DNA of 64,000 nt, from the NCBI GenBank assembly GCA_030268105.1, contig BSDZ01000103.1, forward strand, positions 1,058,501 to 1,122,500, written 5' to 3'. How positions within the stretch are numbered: the stretch's first letter is position 1; every line of letters begins with the position of its first letter. The DNA is from Volvox africanus (lineage: Eukaryota; Chlorophyta; Chlorophyceae; Chlamydomonadales; Volvocaceae). The notes under the pieces were generated by a model. The model was not told the DNA's origin and did no database searches. It saw nothing but the letters and a program-made list of their open reading frames with translations. This document shows positions 47,966-59,900 of this stretch, piece after piece. A program made the position numbers and the translations under genes.

Positions 47966-50900
47966 TCATGCCGAGAGGCGGTACAGCAATGTACCGCTGC
48001 CGATTCCGCCACCACTGGCCACGTGGCACCGCCCAAGCTTCACAAGCAAATTCAGGAGACGCTTTGCAGACGCGTTGTTCAAGGACAGCGGCTCCAAGTC
48101 GGCCGCAGAAAAGCATTTTGCAGCAGCAGCGTCGGTCGACGTCGGTCTGCAAGCAGCACATAAGACAAAAACGAATTGCGTACGTTTTGCCCTCATGAGG
48201 AATGAGCACCCGGTACAAATGGGTGTATTTGGATAGCATCTATGGCATTAGATTATCACACCTGTTGGTGAGCACCTGCGCCAGCGTACGCATGTATCCA
48301 TTGAGCACGTCCAGCGGAAAAGCTGACTGCAGGGTGCCCGGTAGGGTGCGCCACTCTTCCTCGCTGCATGGCTCCAGGATTATTGGAGGTGCAGTGGTAT
48401 TGGCGGCCCCATTCGGCAGCCCAGAGCGAACAGAGCCGCTTCTTCCAGGCGTCGGGATCCGCGAGGGCGGCCTGAAGGCGCATTGCAAAGAAGTCAGCAG
48501 CGGGAGGTACTTGGACTGGAAGTGGTGTTCAGCTTTGTGCCAATTAAGATTGCGAAACATGAAGCAGCCAGGATGTTTGCTAACGCCATATAGGCCGGAG
48601 GGTGACAGAACAGCACTTGAGGAATTCGTCCCACAGATGTCTCCGCTGTTTTATTACAAGTTCCGGATGCTGCGACGGGGCTGGGGTCCTCCGAGCACGG
48701 CCTTCCGAACGACTGCAACTGCCTCGTAAAACGCACCTAGAATGCCCGGAGATGTCGCCCAGAGGGTGTGAAGCCAACACGACTGCCTTGGGGGAAAGAA
48801 TTCTGGAGGCCGGAGGCACGCTGGCGCCATTGCGTCCCGGCGTCGGCGCCGTCGGAGTGTTGGGGTTGGACACCGCGGGTGGCATGCCCAGCGTCACATC
48901 GTCTGGGCTGCTCCCCTCATCGCTGATGTCTCTGGCCGCACGCACTGACACGGGGTGAGCTCCAACCTTGCTGCTATTGTCCGCTCCACGGCGTGATAGC
49001 GGGAAGCCCGCCCATGCACCGCCACGACCGCTATCCGCTGCATCGGCTCGATGGCAGGCGTCCAAACGAAGCTGCGGCACTACCGGCGGTGCTTTCGTGG
49101 AGGTGGCGACAGCGGCTCCGGCAGCAGCGTGAAGACGACCTGGCGTACCTGACGCCACCGCAACTGATGATGTTAAGTCTGTTGCCGTTGGGACAGCCGC
49201 CATCCTCCGCGCGCGCCTTGGTGTTGTTGAGCCCAGGGGTTCAATGGCCGCCGCCGCCGCCGCCTCCAATGGTGCCATAGTGTACGACCTCCGTTGCGGT
49301 GTGAGCTTGGACGCACGCACCTCCAGCCCTGGCACTGCGGTCGCGCTGCCCGCCATCGACATTCGCACAGCACCCCGCGGCGTGGCAGAATCGGTGCGTC
49401 TTGCGGGTGCCGCTACGTTAGAAATAATGGCGGCAATGGGCGGACTACTGCTAGCTTGCGGTGCGCGGCCTGGTGTTCCAGTACCCCGTCGGTTTGGGGT
49501 GCGAAGACCTGCAGTGGTAGCCGGTCTTGTCCCCAGGTAGCTACACAGTGGCGCATCTCCGGCATTGCCGTCGCGATGGTGTAATGTCGTGGCACCTACG
49601 ACCGTTGTTGCTGTTGTTGTTGTAGTGGTGGTGGTATCAGAGGCCATCGATGCTGATGCGGACTCTGTTGACACTGCTGCTGTGGCTGCTTGTGTGGTAG
49701 CCGCGGCAGCAATCCCGTTGCCTGTGTGCTGTGATGGTGGCCCAGGCAAACTGCTACCACGCGATTGCCGGCGCGGTGTTGTCACAGAGGAGCTGTGGTT
49801 GGTGCCGGCAGCTGCCGTGGTAGTTTGCACAGGAAGCTGAAGTGAAGAAAGCACACGCGAACGCGGATCCACCGCCGCTGCCCCATGCTGCGAACACCCC
49901 TGACTCGTTGCCGGTAGGGGCTGAGCGAGCAACGCCGCTGCGGCAGCGGCCGCCGCTTCTGCAAGCGCACTTGAAGGTCCTGGTGACTTAACTCTTGCAA
50001 GCGTCGCAACATCACCATTGACAGTGGCAGCACAAGCCAAGCTTTTCCGCATGGGCGTTAGAGCTGCCTGGCCCGACTCGATCCACTCACGTTCCAGCCC
50101 AGCCATTTTCTCTGCTAAAACTTTGTTGTGCTGTTCACGGTTCGCCCGAAGGGCCGACAGCGGCGTTGCACAGCGGGAGGAAGCACCAGACCGCTCAGGG
50201 TCTGGTGTGAACCCGCCTGGCGGCGGCAGCGGCGGGTGCGGGCTTAATGGGGGAGGAAGGCGGGCGCTGGCGGCCGGCCCACCGCCACCTGGCTGCTGTT
50301 GTGGCTGCGACGGCAGCTGTCTCTGCGAAAGGGAACGTTCAGCCGGCAGCGCCGGTGCGCTAAAGGCGTTCTGGCCAAGGTTCAACGGCGGGACGAAGGG
50401 CTTCGGCTTTTGAGGTTGCTGCATTTGTGGCGGAGCCGGCCTACGGATCAGCTCCTGATACAGCGCGCAGGTATCCATGTCATCAGCCGGCAGCTGCGGC
50501 GCGGCTCCGTCAGGCTGACGTAGCGGGCCCAGGGTCAGGCCAACTGCTGTTGGTATCGCTTGACTCTGCAACGGCGGCACAGGCGCCGCTGCGTCCATAC
50601 CGCCGCGGCGATATCCAAATGGTGCCAGGCCTCGCATCGCGGCAGAGAGCTCTGAAGCCGCAGGATCTGGCAGGCTCGCGAGGTCGAACGACACCGCGAG
50701 GGAGATGGGGCCGATGTCCTCCTCATCGTCCTTGGTCGTGGGGGGATTCAATTTAGCGAGGAGCTTGGCCGTTTCGGGAGAGTACAGTCTCTCAGGGCTA
50801 TTCCGCTTGGAGGCGGCTGCGGCGATCCTCAACATTGGGGCATTGCGTGCAGAGGCAAGGACTGATGCGGCGGCGGTAGCCGCTGTGGAAGGAACCAAAG

Positions 50901-52937
50901 GTGAGAGAAGAAGTTAAGAAGTTAAGAAGGCTGGAGGATGCGAGGACTCGAGGGCGCACGAGGGGGAGGGAGAGCGTCAGAAAAATGAGGAGCTAGATGA
51001 GAAGGCGAGGGGCGAAGGCCCCAAGACCGCGAAGAACGGACGCGACGGAAACGTTCCAACCGCTGGTACTTACCTAACCATTTCCCCATGTTCCCCGGGA
51101 TTCGGGATTTGAGGAAATATCCTCGATATTAGATCCTCTGGTTTCCCACCTTATTCGATCCATTCTTGTTCCACTTTTCCACCCAGGCTCATTTCCTCAG
51201 AGCTTGAACGGGGCGGCACTATTATCCTGACTTAAACTCCCAAGTCCCAACCCTTTTGCCGAACCTGCGTCCAAGCTGGCCTTCTGCACGCTCATCAAGA
51301 TTTCACCCTTCGCAGTCATGGCACCAGCCGTGCGTCCGTGCGCAACCACCGCCCCGACCACTGCAGTTGCGTCCGCGCCCGACGGCAGTTGCGTCCAGTT
51401 GAACAAGGCGCGTTTATCTGGCCGTAAGTGCATTTCCTTATCGGAGGCGTTCTTCTTGTGGCCCTCATCCGAAGCCTCATCCTCGGAGCTGGACGATGGC
51501 AACTGAAGTGGGGGTGGGTGGAAAACAGGGCGGGAGGACGAAAAGGCACGGTAAGAGAGGCTGGAATGAGGCTGTATCCAAAATTTGTTCATCATGGACC
51601 CACCAGTCGCGCCTTGGCTGGGGACCCCTTGCGATGGTTCTTGCCGTTGAAGTTGAGATGGAATGACGCCATTGAGCTCGCCGGAGGTGGTGCAATAGGG
51701 TAAGTCTTGAAGCTGCTGCTAACCGTTGTCCCTGCAAGAATCTTCGGGCAGAGGTAATCCGCCTCCTTTTCCTCCTCCTCTTCCTCATCGCTGCTGGTGG
51801 CGTAATGAGCGCACCGTGCTTCACCTTTCGGGTTGGTTGGGTCCGAAGAGGGAATGGACTATCTCACGTGCAAGTGCTACAATAGCTTCCGAGCCGACCG
51901 ATGAGCATGCAGATAGATGGGTGGATGGCTGGGTTTCCTTAAGCCGGACAGGGCACAGAACGTTGGCGGGGGGCTTCCTTAGGTCCCAACGATTGCTTGC
52001 CGAGAAATTCTATGCTTCCATGACATGCATTTCTGAGAGGCCCTGCCCGATTTGACCCAAAACAGAAAAAGGAATGATGGTGGGGGCGACGCTAAAAAAG
52101 GTATAAAAGGCGGGAGAACTCTGGAAACCCTTCCCCGGGCCTGGCATACGTTACCATGACACATGTCCCATAGTATGGAAGGCGTGGGTGCCGTACCTTT
52201 GAGGCGGGCCTTTGCGGCTGCGGCGGCGACCGCGTGAGCAGACAATGGGTTCTCTGGCTCGAACACCATACCCTGAGGCTGCCGGTAGCCATATTGATGC
52301 AAGTGTTCCTCCAAGTGTTCAATGGTTTTGCGATTAGCTTGGTATAGAACTACGCAGTGTCCTATGAGCTCCTGTAATTGTGGAGATAGAAAGGGTGGAT
52401 AGATATTGAGGGCCGCGGTTCGGGGCATTCAATTTTCTAAGAAGTTCGTGGCGTTTGCAGTTGAGCACGGGAATAGGGACGGACGTCGGACGTGAGTCCC
52501 CAGCGCTTGGCGGATGCATACCATCCTTGGCGGATGCATACCTTCCACACCATCGTCAGATACACTATCATCCCTCGGGGAGGAAAGGCATCGACCCGAT
52601 GGTTTTCCTGAACCTACGTCAAAGGAGATGGTGTCGAACGTAAACCGCTCCAAGTTTTCAACTTCGGCTGTTATCTCAGACACGTCGTCTTGTATATCCG
52701 AAAGCATCTCCTGAAATTCGCTTGCTGCACCAGAGAAAGGGTGAAGAAAGGGGTGGCCGGGTGCAGCGGAGATGATGCGTGTGCGTCGACAAGGAATTGC
52801 TTACGCCCAATGGAAGGCTTGTGTTGTGTAGTCATGTTAAGGAAAGACACGCCGTCGTTGAGCACCCCCGCTAGTTGGCGCAGGTCGTTCGCAAAAGTAT
52901 TGATAGTCCCCCGTAGAGCGCGGCGTTTGGTCTTCAT
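47966..52937 (-). CDS. SKA3: SKA3-like kinetochore protein with a very long disordered middle (about 1,208 aa)
   Basis: Eight minus-strand exons: 52805-52937, 52522-52724, 52197-52371, 51604-51824, 51265-51502, 48617-50882, 48262-48471 and 47966-48146. All join in frame (1,209 codons). The N-terminus (TINTFANDLRQLAGVLND, then MLSDIQDDVSEITAEVENLE, then KTIEHLEEHLHQYGYRQP) has the helix pattern and the YGY motif of SKA3. Its C-terminus (EEEWRTLPGTLQSAFPLDVLN, then FSAADLEPLSLNNASAKRLL and LLVKLGRCHV) matches the SKA3 C-terminal domain of plants. SKA3 couples the outer kinetochore to spindle microtubules. The middle exon encodes about 750 residues rich in S, T, P, A, with many TP sites (TPRR, TPGR, TPNR), fitting mitotic-kinase phosphorylation as known for SKA3. 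Weak points: the exon-6 donor (AA/GTGCTG) is poor, and an overlapping frame in exon 7 (DPDAWKKRLCSLWAAEW) also looks protein-like. Confidence 0.72.
52511..52550 (-). repeat. Duplicated 5' splice site, 20-bp tandem copy
   Basis: On the minus strand GTATGCATCCGCCAAG is repeated 20 bases apart, giving two potential donors: one after 52542 and one after 52522. Only the second keeps the reading frame into exon 3 (…HPPRM/ELIGH). Use of the first would shift the frame. Confidence 0.8.
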
Positions 52938-53531
52938 TTTTCTTAATTACTCCACCGCGATTAGGATCTCCTTGATTGCTTGGATGCAAAAGACGTTCCA
53001 GCCTCGGCAATGGACACGTCACGCAACAGTGAAAACGTGGAAAAATTGAGCTCGGACTCAGTAACATGTGCATTTATTCAAAGGACGTCATTTGTTCCGG
53101 GGGCGCAACATTTATGCGATGCAGCTACAGTAGCTGTCTATTCAGCGGAATCCAACGACTGACGTACTCTCTGTCCTTCAGCCTGGCCTATTTTTCCCTT
53201 CTCTTTTCGTTTCTTTTTTTTCTCAATCCCAAAAACTAGCCTTTTAATTACCTTTGAAGAATTGAACGCAGGATTATTGCCTTACACATATTTTGCGAGT
53301 GCAGCTTTACCAGCTTGCCTATCCTACCCAGTTATATAATACGATAGCTGAATCAAATAAATATGCATCCTATATTTCAACGTAAGTAAAGGGTGTTCCC
53401 GTTCGGTAACCAGCCAAATTACACACAATAGGATCAACGGAAAATATTTTGAAGTTCCACGATTGAGCAAACCTATATAGAATCCTTCTTGTCGTCTAAC
53501 ATTGGTTGTTAGGCCGCGCCCCCGCGGTATC
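52938..53531. promoter_or_regulatory. Divergent promoter region of the SKA3-like gene and enkurin/FAP106
   Basis: 594 bases separate the two divergent start codons. The region is AT-rich with T-runs near 53200-53225. I see no specific binding motif that can be supported. Confidence 0.5.
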
Positions 53532-55847
53532 ATGGCCAGCAAGCCACCGCGCTCTTTATCTAGACCACGCAGTGCCAGCGAGCGAAATGAGAGTGAAAGT
53601 GTTTACGCGCTTGGAAAGCTGGCTATCGCAACCCATAGCAGCGCAGCTCCCAAGGTCAAAGTTTACAACATCGGCCCGGAGCCACCGCCAACCCCAGGGG
53701 CAGGGAACCCCCCCACACCTAAGTCAAGCTCCGCTTCTGGGTCTAGGTCCCGGGTGAACAGCGCAGGCGACAGCTCCCAGGTTAGTTAACTCTATAAGGT
53801 GGGGGTTGGGGTCCGTGGCCAGGGTTTATCCAGGTTACAGACATGGTATCCATGTTTACCCGGTTTCACCCGTTGTAATGGAACTTGGTTGCCATTTCGT
53901 GTTGATCGTAGCCAACAGTGTAACATACGTAGACAGGGCTGCACGGTGCAGATTTAAGGGACATCACACGTCTGACTTTGTATTGGAAACCCATGAAATC
54001 ACAAACGCCATATGTGCCCCCTGCAAGCTGCGTCGTTTAAGGTTATATTCTACAATCCCTTAGACACCCCCTGCCTAGCTCCTCAAGCTCTTCATTTATG
54101 CTTGTGTGTAAGCGAGCTGATAGTCCCACGCTCGGTCATTGCCCGCAGATCGAGAACTTGATGAACCCTGTACGCGGCCTTCGTGACGCACAAGCCCGCG
54201 CAGGGATTGCCCCTACGAACCACGCTAGGAACAACGCAATGGCGGTACGAGAGCAAAGCCAGCTTAACGCGCTTCGAAAGGCTGCTGATGTGGAGGAAAG
54301 TGGAAACAGACTTAAGCTACCTCCGGGTAAGGCTGGTTTGGTATTGGTAGGCTCTCAAACAAACAGACCTCTAGAGCTCGCCAGATATTACGTTACGGTT
54401 ACGCTAGCCGATGCACTTCCCTACACATTACGCCAACTGATATAAATGACGCGCCAACCGATCGTAGTCAACCACGCCCTTGTAACCGCCGACATGGTCA
54501 TGCAACGTGTCGGCGGTTTCAAGGGCGCCGTTACCACAGAGGGGAGGACATATTCTTCTGCTGTCGCTTTTAAGTAGCATGCACACGCTTGAAAGGGAGG
54601 ATACAATGTCATCATAAGATGAGATACCAATGCTACCTGGGGGGGTCAGATGAAGCTGAAGATGAAGCTGTGTTGGAGGAAAGGGAGGAGTTGGAGGAAG
54701 AGGGTAAGGCCCGCCGACATAGGAGATGGAGCGTACTGACGTTAGAGGGGAAGAAACAGAGAATGGGACGATGACCTGGTCGGTGGCCCATCCTGATCTC
54801 TTCCGTGTCACCTACAGTTCGGAGCACGTCGGCGCCGACGCAGCGGCCTGTGCGGAGGCCTAGCAGCAGCGGCGGTGGCGGCCGGGACTTCGTGAATGAG
54901 AACAAGCTAGGTGCAGCGGCACAAGTGCGGCCCCCCCGGCCAGAGAAGAAGGACTCAGCAGAGAAGTACCTGAACAAGAAGGATTACGGGCAGGTGCGAT
55001 CTAGGTCGAATTTCTACAGTTTTGGGGTTCTAAAAGCACAAGTGCGCTTGCCAACCCACCCTACAGCAAGGGGTACAAAGCACAGCGATGTATAAACATG
55101 GTCTAAAGCAATGCGCTCCCCAACCCCAACCCCAACCCCCTTGAAGGAATTCCGACAACACAATCATTAATTCCATCTGGGTACTTGGAGATTTGGTTTC
55201 TATCTTCGGGTCCTCTGCATCATATTGTGTCCCATGCTGGGTCATTCTGATTGTTGTAGTCGTTCTGTAGTGGATCTGTAGCCGTTCTGTAGCGGACTCA
55301 AGAAATCGGGGCCTGAAGATCACTGGGGCTGCGACCTAATGCCACCAGTTTTCACGTGTCCGTGGCAGGTGCCACAATACCTTCTGGAGCGCAAGATGCA
55401 GATGGCTGCCGATGTGGAGGCCGCAGCACGTGCCAAGGAAGCAGCGCTCATTCCGCCAGGTATGAGGTAGCGAGACAAGTGCCGTATGTTCCCATGTTTT
55501 GCCGAGAATCACATAGTCGCCGCAAACGCCGGCAACGCTGGTGAAAAGGAGTTGCCGTTCCGGGAAGTTGTGGGCAGCTGCCGGCTTCCTTCCATGTCTC
55601 TTCTGATGACCAGCCTGCTCTCCCGTTGGCCGTAGGCATGCGTATCATGCCCGAGGACGAGCGACTAGAAACACTAGAGTTGCTCAAGAAGAATCGAGAG
55701 GAGGTCGAGCGCGCTATCCAGGCGTTGCCGCTGCGCATCGAGACCTTGTCAGCAGTTCGCCGCAAAGAAGAACTTGAGCGACGTTTAAAAGAAATTGAGG
55801 ACGCACTAAAAATATTCTCTCGACCAAAGGTTCTTGTCCACGTATGA
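53532..55847 (+). CDS. FAP106: Enkurin / FAP106, axonemal microtubule inner protein (301 aa)
   Basis: Five exons: 53532-53780, 54149-54326, 54818-54993, 55369-55459 and 55636-55847. They join in frame to 302 codons. The last two exons carry the enkurin domain: VPQYLLERKMQMAADVE, then GMRIMPEDERLETLELLKKN, RRKEELERRLKEIEDA and FSRPKVLV. The N-terminus contains ESVYAL, the short conserved start block of enkurins, inside a Ser/Pro-rich disordered region. Enkurin is a calmodulin- and TRPC-associated protein in mammals. In Chlamydomonas it is FAP106, bound inside the doublet microtubules of the axoneme. Length is normal for the family. Candidate TGTAA at 56136-56140, 289 bases beyond the stop. Confidence 0.93.
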
Positions 55848-56980
55848 TTTGGATTCGTCAACGACTTATAAAGAGCATCGCTCGCTTTCGGGGTAGGATA
55901 AGCAGTACGCATGCTCGGCCCAAGTTAGCTTTTATTGATGTAAGGAAAGCTTTGAACCTTTAAATATTTACAATGGAGTATTGGTTTCCGTCTTTAACCG
56001 ATCAGTTACGCGGTCATGCGACAGGCTTTAGCGGACAGATGCCATCGCCCAGAGCAGGTTCAAGCAACGTGAGGGGAAGGCGCTACAGATTATTTTTTCT
56101 CAAAATCGTTAATAATGATATGTTTTCGAACATTATGTAACTAATGGACGCAGTGTGGGGTGAACGATTATGGTGGTTAGGACTGGACGTGTCGTATCAC
56201 CGGTCACGTTCACTTAGCACCTCACTCCTCACTAAAGAACTTTTCAGGATGCAGAAATATTGACATCTTCATTGATGCAAAGAAATTTTCTTTTGTTTAT
56301 CGTATAATCACTGTGAAGCTCTCCTCGCTCGTGTAAGCGTATGAAATACAACACCACACTTGGACGCAATGGTTTTCATTATTCGTGACCGTTTCTAACT
56401 GGTGTCTCTGTCGAGCCGGGGCCTTGTCAGCGGAATGCGGTGGTAGTTTTCTGACAAGACCGGGGCAACGCAGGGCGGTGTCTACAGAACGCACTATAAA
56501 TGCACGAATGGTAGGATCAAGTTAATTGTCTATTGCCTATTTTTGAGTGCGGGTGCAGACCTTTGGGTTGAACCTTCGGTTCTCCTACCAGCAGGGGGAG
56601 ATATCCTCGAGTTATTGTTGTGTTTGAGACCGTTGAACACAACTTTTTTCGGTAGCCAGGACAGTCACGCGGGTGGAGGGCAGGAAGGGAAACGCAAGAA
56701 AGAATGCAAGGGTGAGATTGGAGCCCCGCGTGCCCATAGCAATATAATACGCATTTCGTTTAAAGGTTTAATGTCGCAGGTATCCGCCGCGCCTGTTGGC
56801 GCTGTGCGAGAGGTGCCCGCAAGCTATGCTTAGCCGCGACTACTGGTAAGGGTCAGAACTGGAAGGGAATCATACTGATGTAATGCAACGCGTCGCAGAT
56901 TCAAGTGTCGCAATGTGTACACCGTGTGCGGGCTACCACTGTCTTGATGTGCTGTTGTTAAGAAGTTAACGGCGACTGCA
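55848..56980. other. Spacer; FAP106 3' end and upstream region of the kinase
   Basis: This contains the FAP106 polyadenylation signal (56136). The promoter and possibly a first exon of the kinase must lie in the second half. An open frame at 56543-56833 has no recognisable motif and no phase-compatible link was established. Confidence 0.4.
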
Positions 56981-59900
56981 ATGTCCCAGCGCGTGTTCGC
57001 ATTACTTAGATTCCACCTTCGTGCCATCAGGTCCATCAAGGACTTCGTGCTGGTGAAGGAGGTGGGCAGCGGCGCAGCTTCCACAGTGTACTATGCGCTA
57101 TGTCGCAAGAGTACACAGCCTGTTGCAATTAAGATGTACCTAAAGTCAAAGCTGAGCAAGCTGAATAGGCGTCAGGTGTGTCCACGCACATTGCGGGTGG
57201 GAACAACCCCGTTACCTTGTCGGGGATGGTGCTATAAGCGCACATCGGCAAGCCACACCTCATCCTTCCCTCATTTCGCGGTGGCTCCTTGCCTTGGTGC
57301 GGCACCGCTGTCTAAAGCCATGCTGAAACCTCCGTGTCGTGTAATTGCACGCAAGGTATTTTAGCCGTACCATGAACTACCATGCATTATCTATTGGTGT
57401 GAGGTGTCTGCGGTCCTAACATGGCTCATATCAGCGAAGCAAGGAAAACATTTTCAGGACAATTGAAAGCCAGTGCACAGCTGGTGCGACCCCTCCCTGC
57501 TCGTTCCATTCTGGCTGAGAGGCATTGCTCCTGTCCCCTTCCGTGTTCGGCTCAGGTGGAGAGAGAAATCAACATCCATTCGTCCCTGAGCCATCCACAC
57601 ATAATCGACTTTGTACGTGGAATACGGAACTGGAGGGAGAGAGCACAAGGAAGGGAGGGAGAGATAGAGGGAGGGAGGGGAGAGGGCGGAGGATGAATGG
57701 AGGATAGCAGCAGTACGGAAGGGGGCCTGGAGAGAGGGTGTTGAGCAGGAGGGAGGGGGTCTGGGGGTAAAACGAATAAATGGGACATGATTCCGGTGTA
57801 CACGCTGCTGTCAAGTATGACTAACTGCGATGGTGTAGGACAACGTCTAGCTCCTTCCAAGGCAGGGAAGGTGAAAACGTAAACTAAGTAGCTGCCAAAG
57901 GGGGTGCCAAGGATCTGGTCGCAGCTCGAATGCGCGATCATGGTCGTCCAATCGAACACTGCCGGAGCTGCAGCCACAAGCTGGTGCAGGACAGGAGGGA
58001 TTTTGCGCGCGCGAGTCACGGCATCCCGCGTTCCCGATTGTCCGGGTTGTCCAGCCTCCGGTTGGGGTCTCTACAAATACGTCGGGCTGATCTTTCCTTC
58101 CCGGCCCGCTTTCCAACATAAACTGGACAGTATCTAACATCCCCATATGCCCGGCTTCACATCGTATCTACCGCTCTGCGCCGCATGTTAGTCCGTTGGC
58201 AATCAGCTGGAGGACACCTCCTCTATGCGTCGTTTTGCATTATCCGTTAGGCCGCTGCCCCTGCCCCATCCCCCGGTTCATCCACAGTACGCGGCGTTCG
58301 AAGATGACGACCGCATTTACCTGGTACAGGAGTACGCGGCCGGGGTGAGTGGAAGAGTGGCCGGGCGGATAAGGTTGGGGGATTAGGGTTTTTTAAGGGG
58401 GGACGGTGAGGCTGTACGGTAGTGTTTGCATAGGGCCTGGTTATGTGTGGACACACAAGCTGCTCTGTGTCATGCGACCGTTCTCTTTTATGTTTTCTTA
58501 TCTTATCGTAATGGGTTGAAAAGGTCTTCAGTAGCGGCTGCCCGCAACCTGCCCTGGATGGCCCTAGGGAGATCTCTTCGATGACGTGAAGAGGAGAGGC
58601 GGGCGGCTTCCCGAACGGGAGGTGGTGCAGCAGGTACTGCAACCCTACCTGAAGGCGCTGGCTTACTTGCATCAGCAAGGAATCATACACAGGTAGGTGT
58701 GTCTGTCTGTCTGCCTGTGTGACCATTTTTCCGTCTGTCTGGCCTATTTTCCTGCCTGCCGTTAAGTCCATATATCTGTCTATCCAAATATTTTAATCTT
58801 TACGTCAGGTTACGTCAGGTCGCCACCACTCCAACTAACTCTGCGATAGAACCAGTTGAAATCCACCAGCACAGGAGAGGAAGATATCGAATGCATCCCC
58901 CTGGATGGGGGAAATGCAAATCATAACCGCAACCCTGGTTGTGTGTCAGTGTTCACCGGCCGAGATGCCGGGGCTAAGAACACGAGTGCCGATGTAGACC
59001 CGGGGCCGAGATTGCACACCGGCTGGGACTGGTATTGGTGCTGCTACTGCTAGTGATGCTGCTACTGCCATTGCTATTGCCACTGCTGATACCGGTGCTG
59101 TTTCTGCCATAGCTGCTGCCACTGCTGGTACTGTTACTGCTCGTGATGCTGCTACTGCCACTTATTATGGTCGTCTTCCACCCCTCTTTTCATCAATTAC
59201 TGAGTCCGTTGCTCTTTCTCTTCACTTCTCACTTGTGCCCTCGTGAAGGGACATCAAGCCCGAGAACACGGTGTTCACAAAGGAGCGGGTCCTCAAGGTC
59301 ACGGACTTCGGACTAGCCATCAACGCCAATACGGAGAGACCCGTGACTCGGCTTGGGACTCTGGACTACATGGCCCCTGAGGTAGGTGTGGCAGGAAACT
59401 TACACACTGCGGTGAAGGGATGATGCTGGCAGTAGGGCATGTGCGTGCGTGTGCAATCTATAACGACATCCAGCCTCATAAGGCTGCTGGAAAGGCGGCA
59501 GCTGCGGGACGGCTGAAGGAAAAGTGATGCCGGAAAGAGCACACGGGCGATTTTGCTCGAGAGGATGGCTCGGCTCGGCTTCACCCCTACCACTGCCTCT
59601 ACCACTGCCTCTACCACTGCCTCTACCACTGCCTCTACCACTGCCTCTACCACTGCCTCTACCACTGCCTCTACCACTGCCTCTACCACAACCCCCACCA
59701 GCGCCGGCGCTTTTATGGCAGGGACGCTCAATCCTCCAACACCGATGCCCCCACTGCCTCCACGACCACATCAATCGTCCCACGCCCATCACCACCACCA
59801 TCACCCCCACCGACAACAGCATTTCTACTATCATACCCACCAAAACAACAACATTTCCACTACCACCACGATCACCGCTATTGATATCAGCACCATCGCC

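Noticed and set aside
50883..50898. Start of the SKA3-like middle exon at a TTG (50898)
   Set aside because: The bases before 50882 form a splice acceptor (TTCCTTCCACAG), and the upstream exon 51265-51502 ends in the matching phase, so this is an internal exon.
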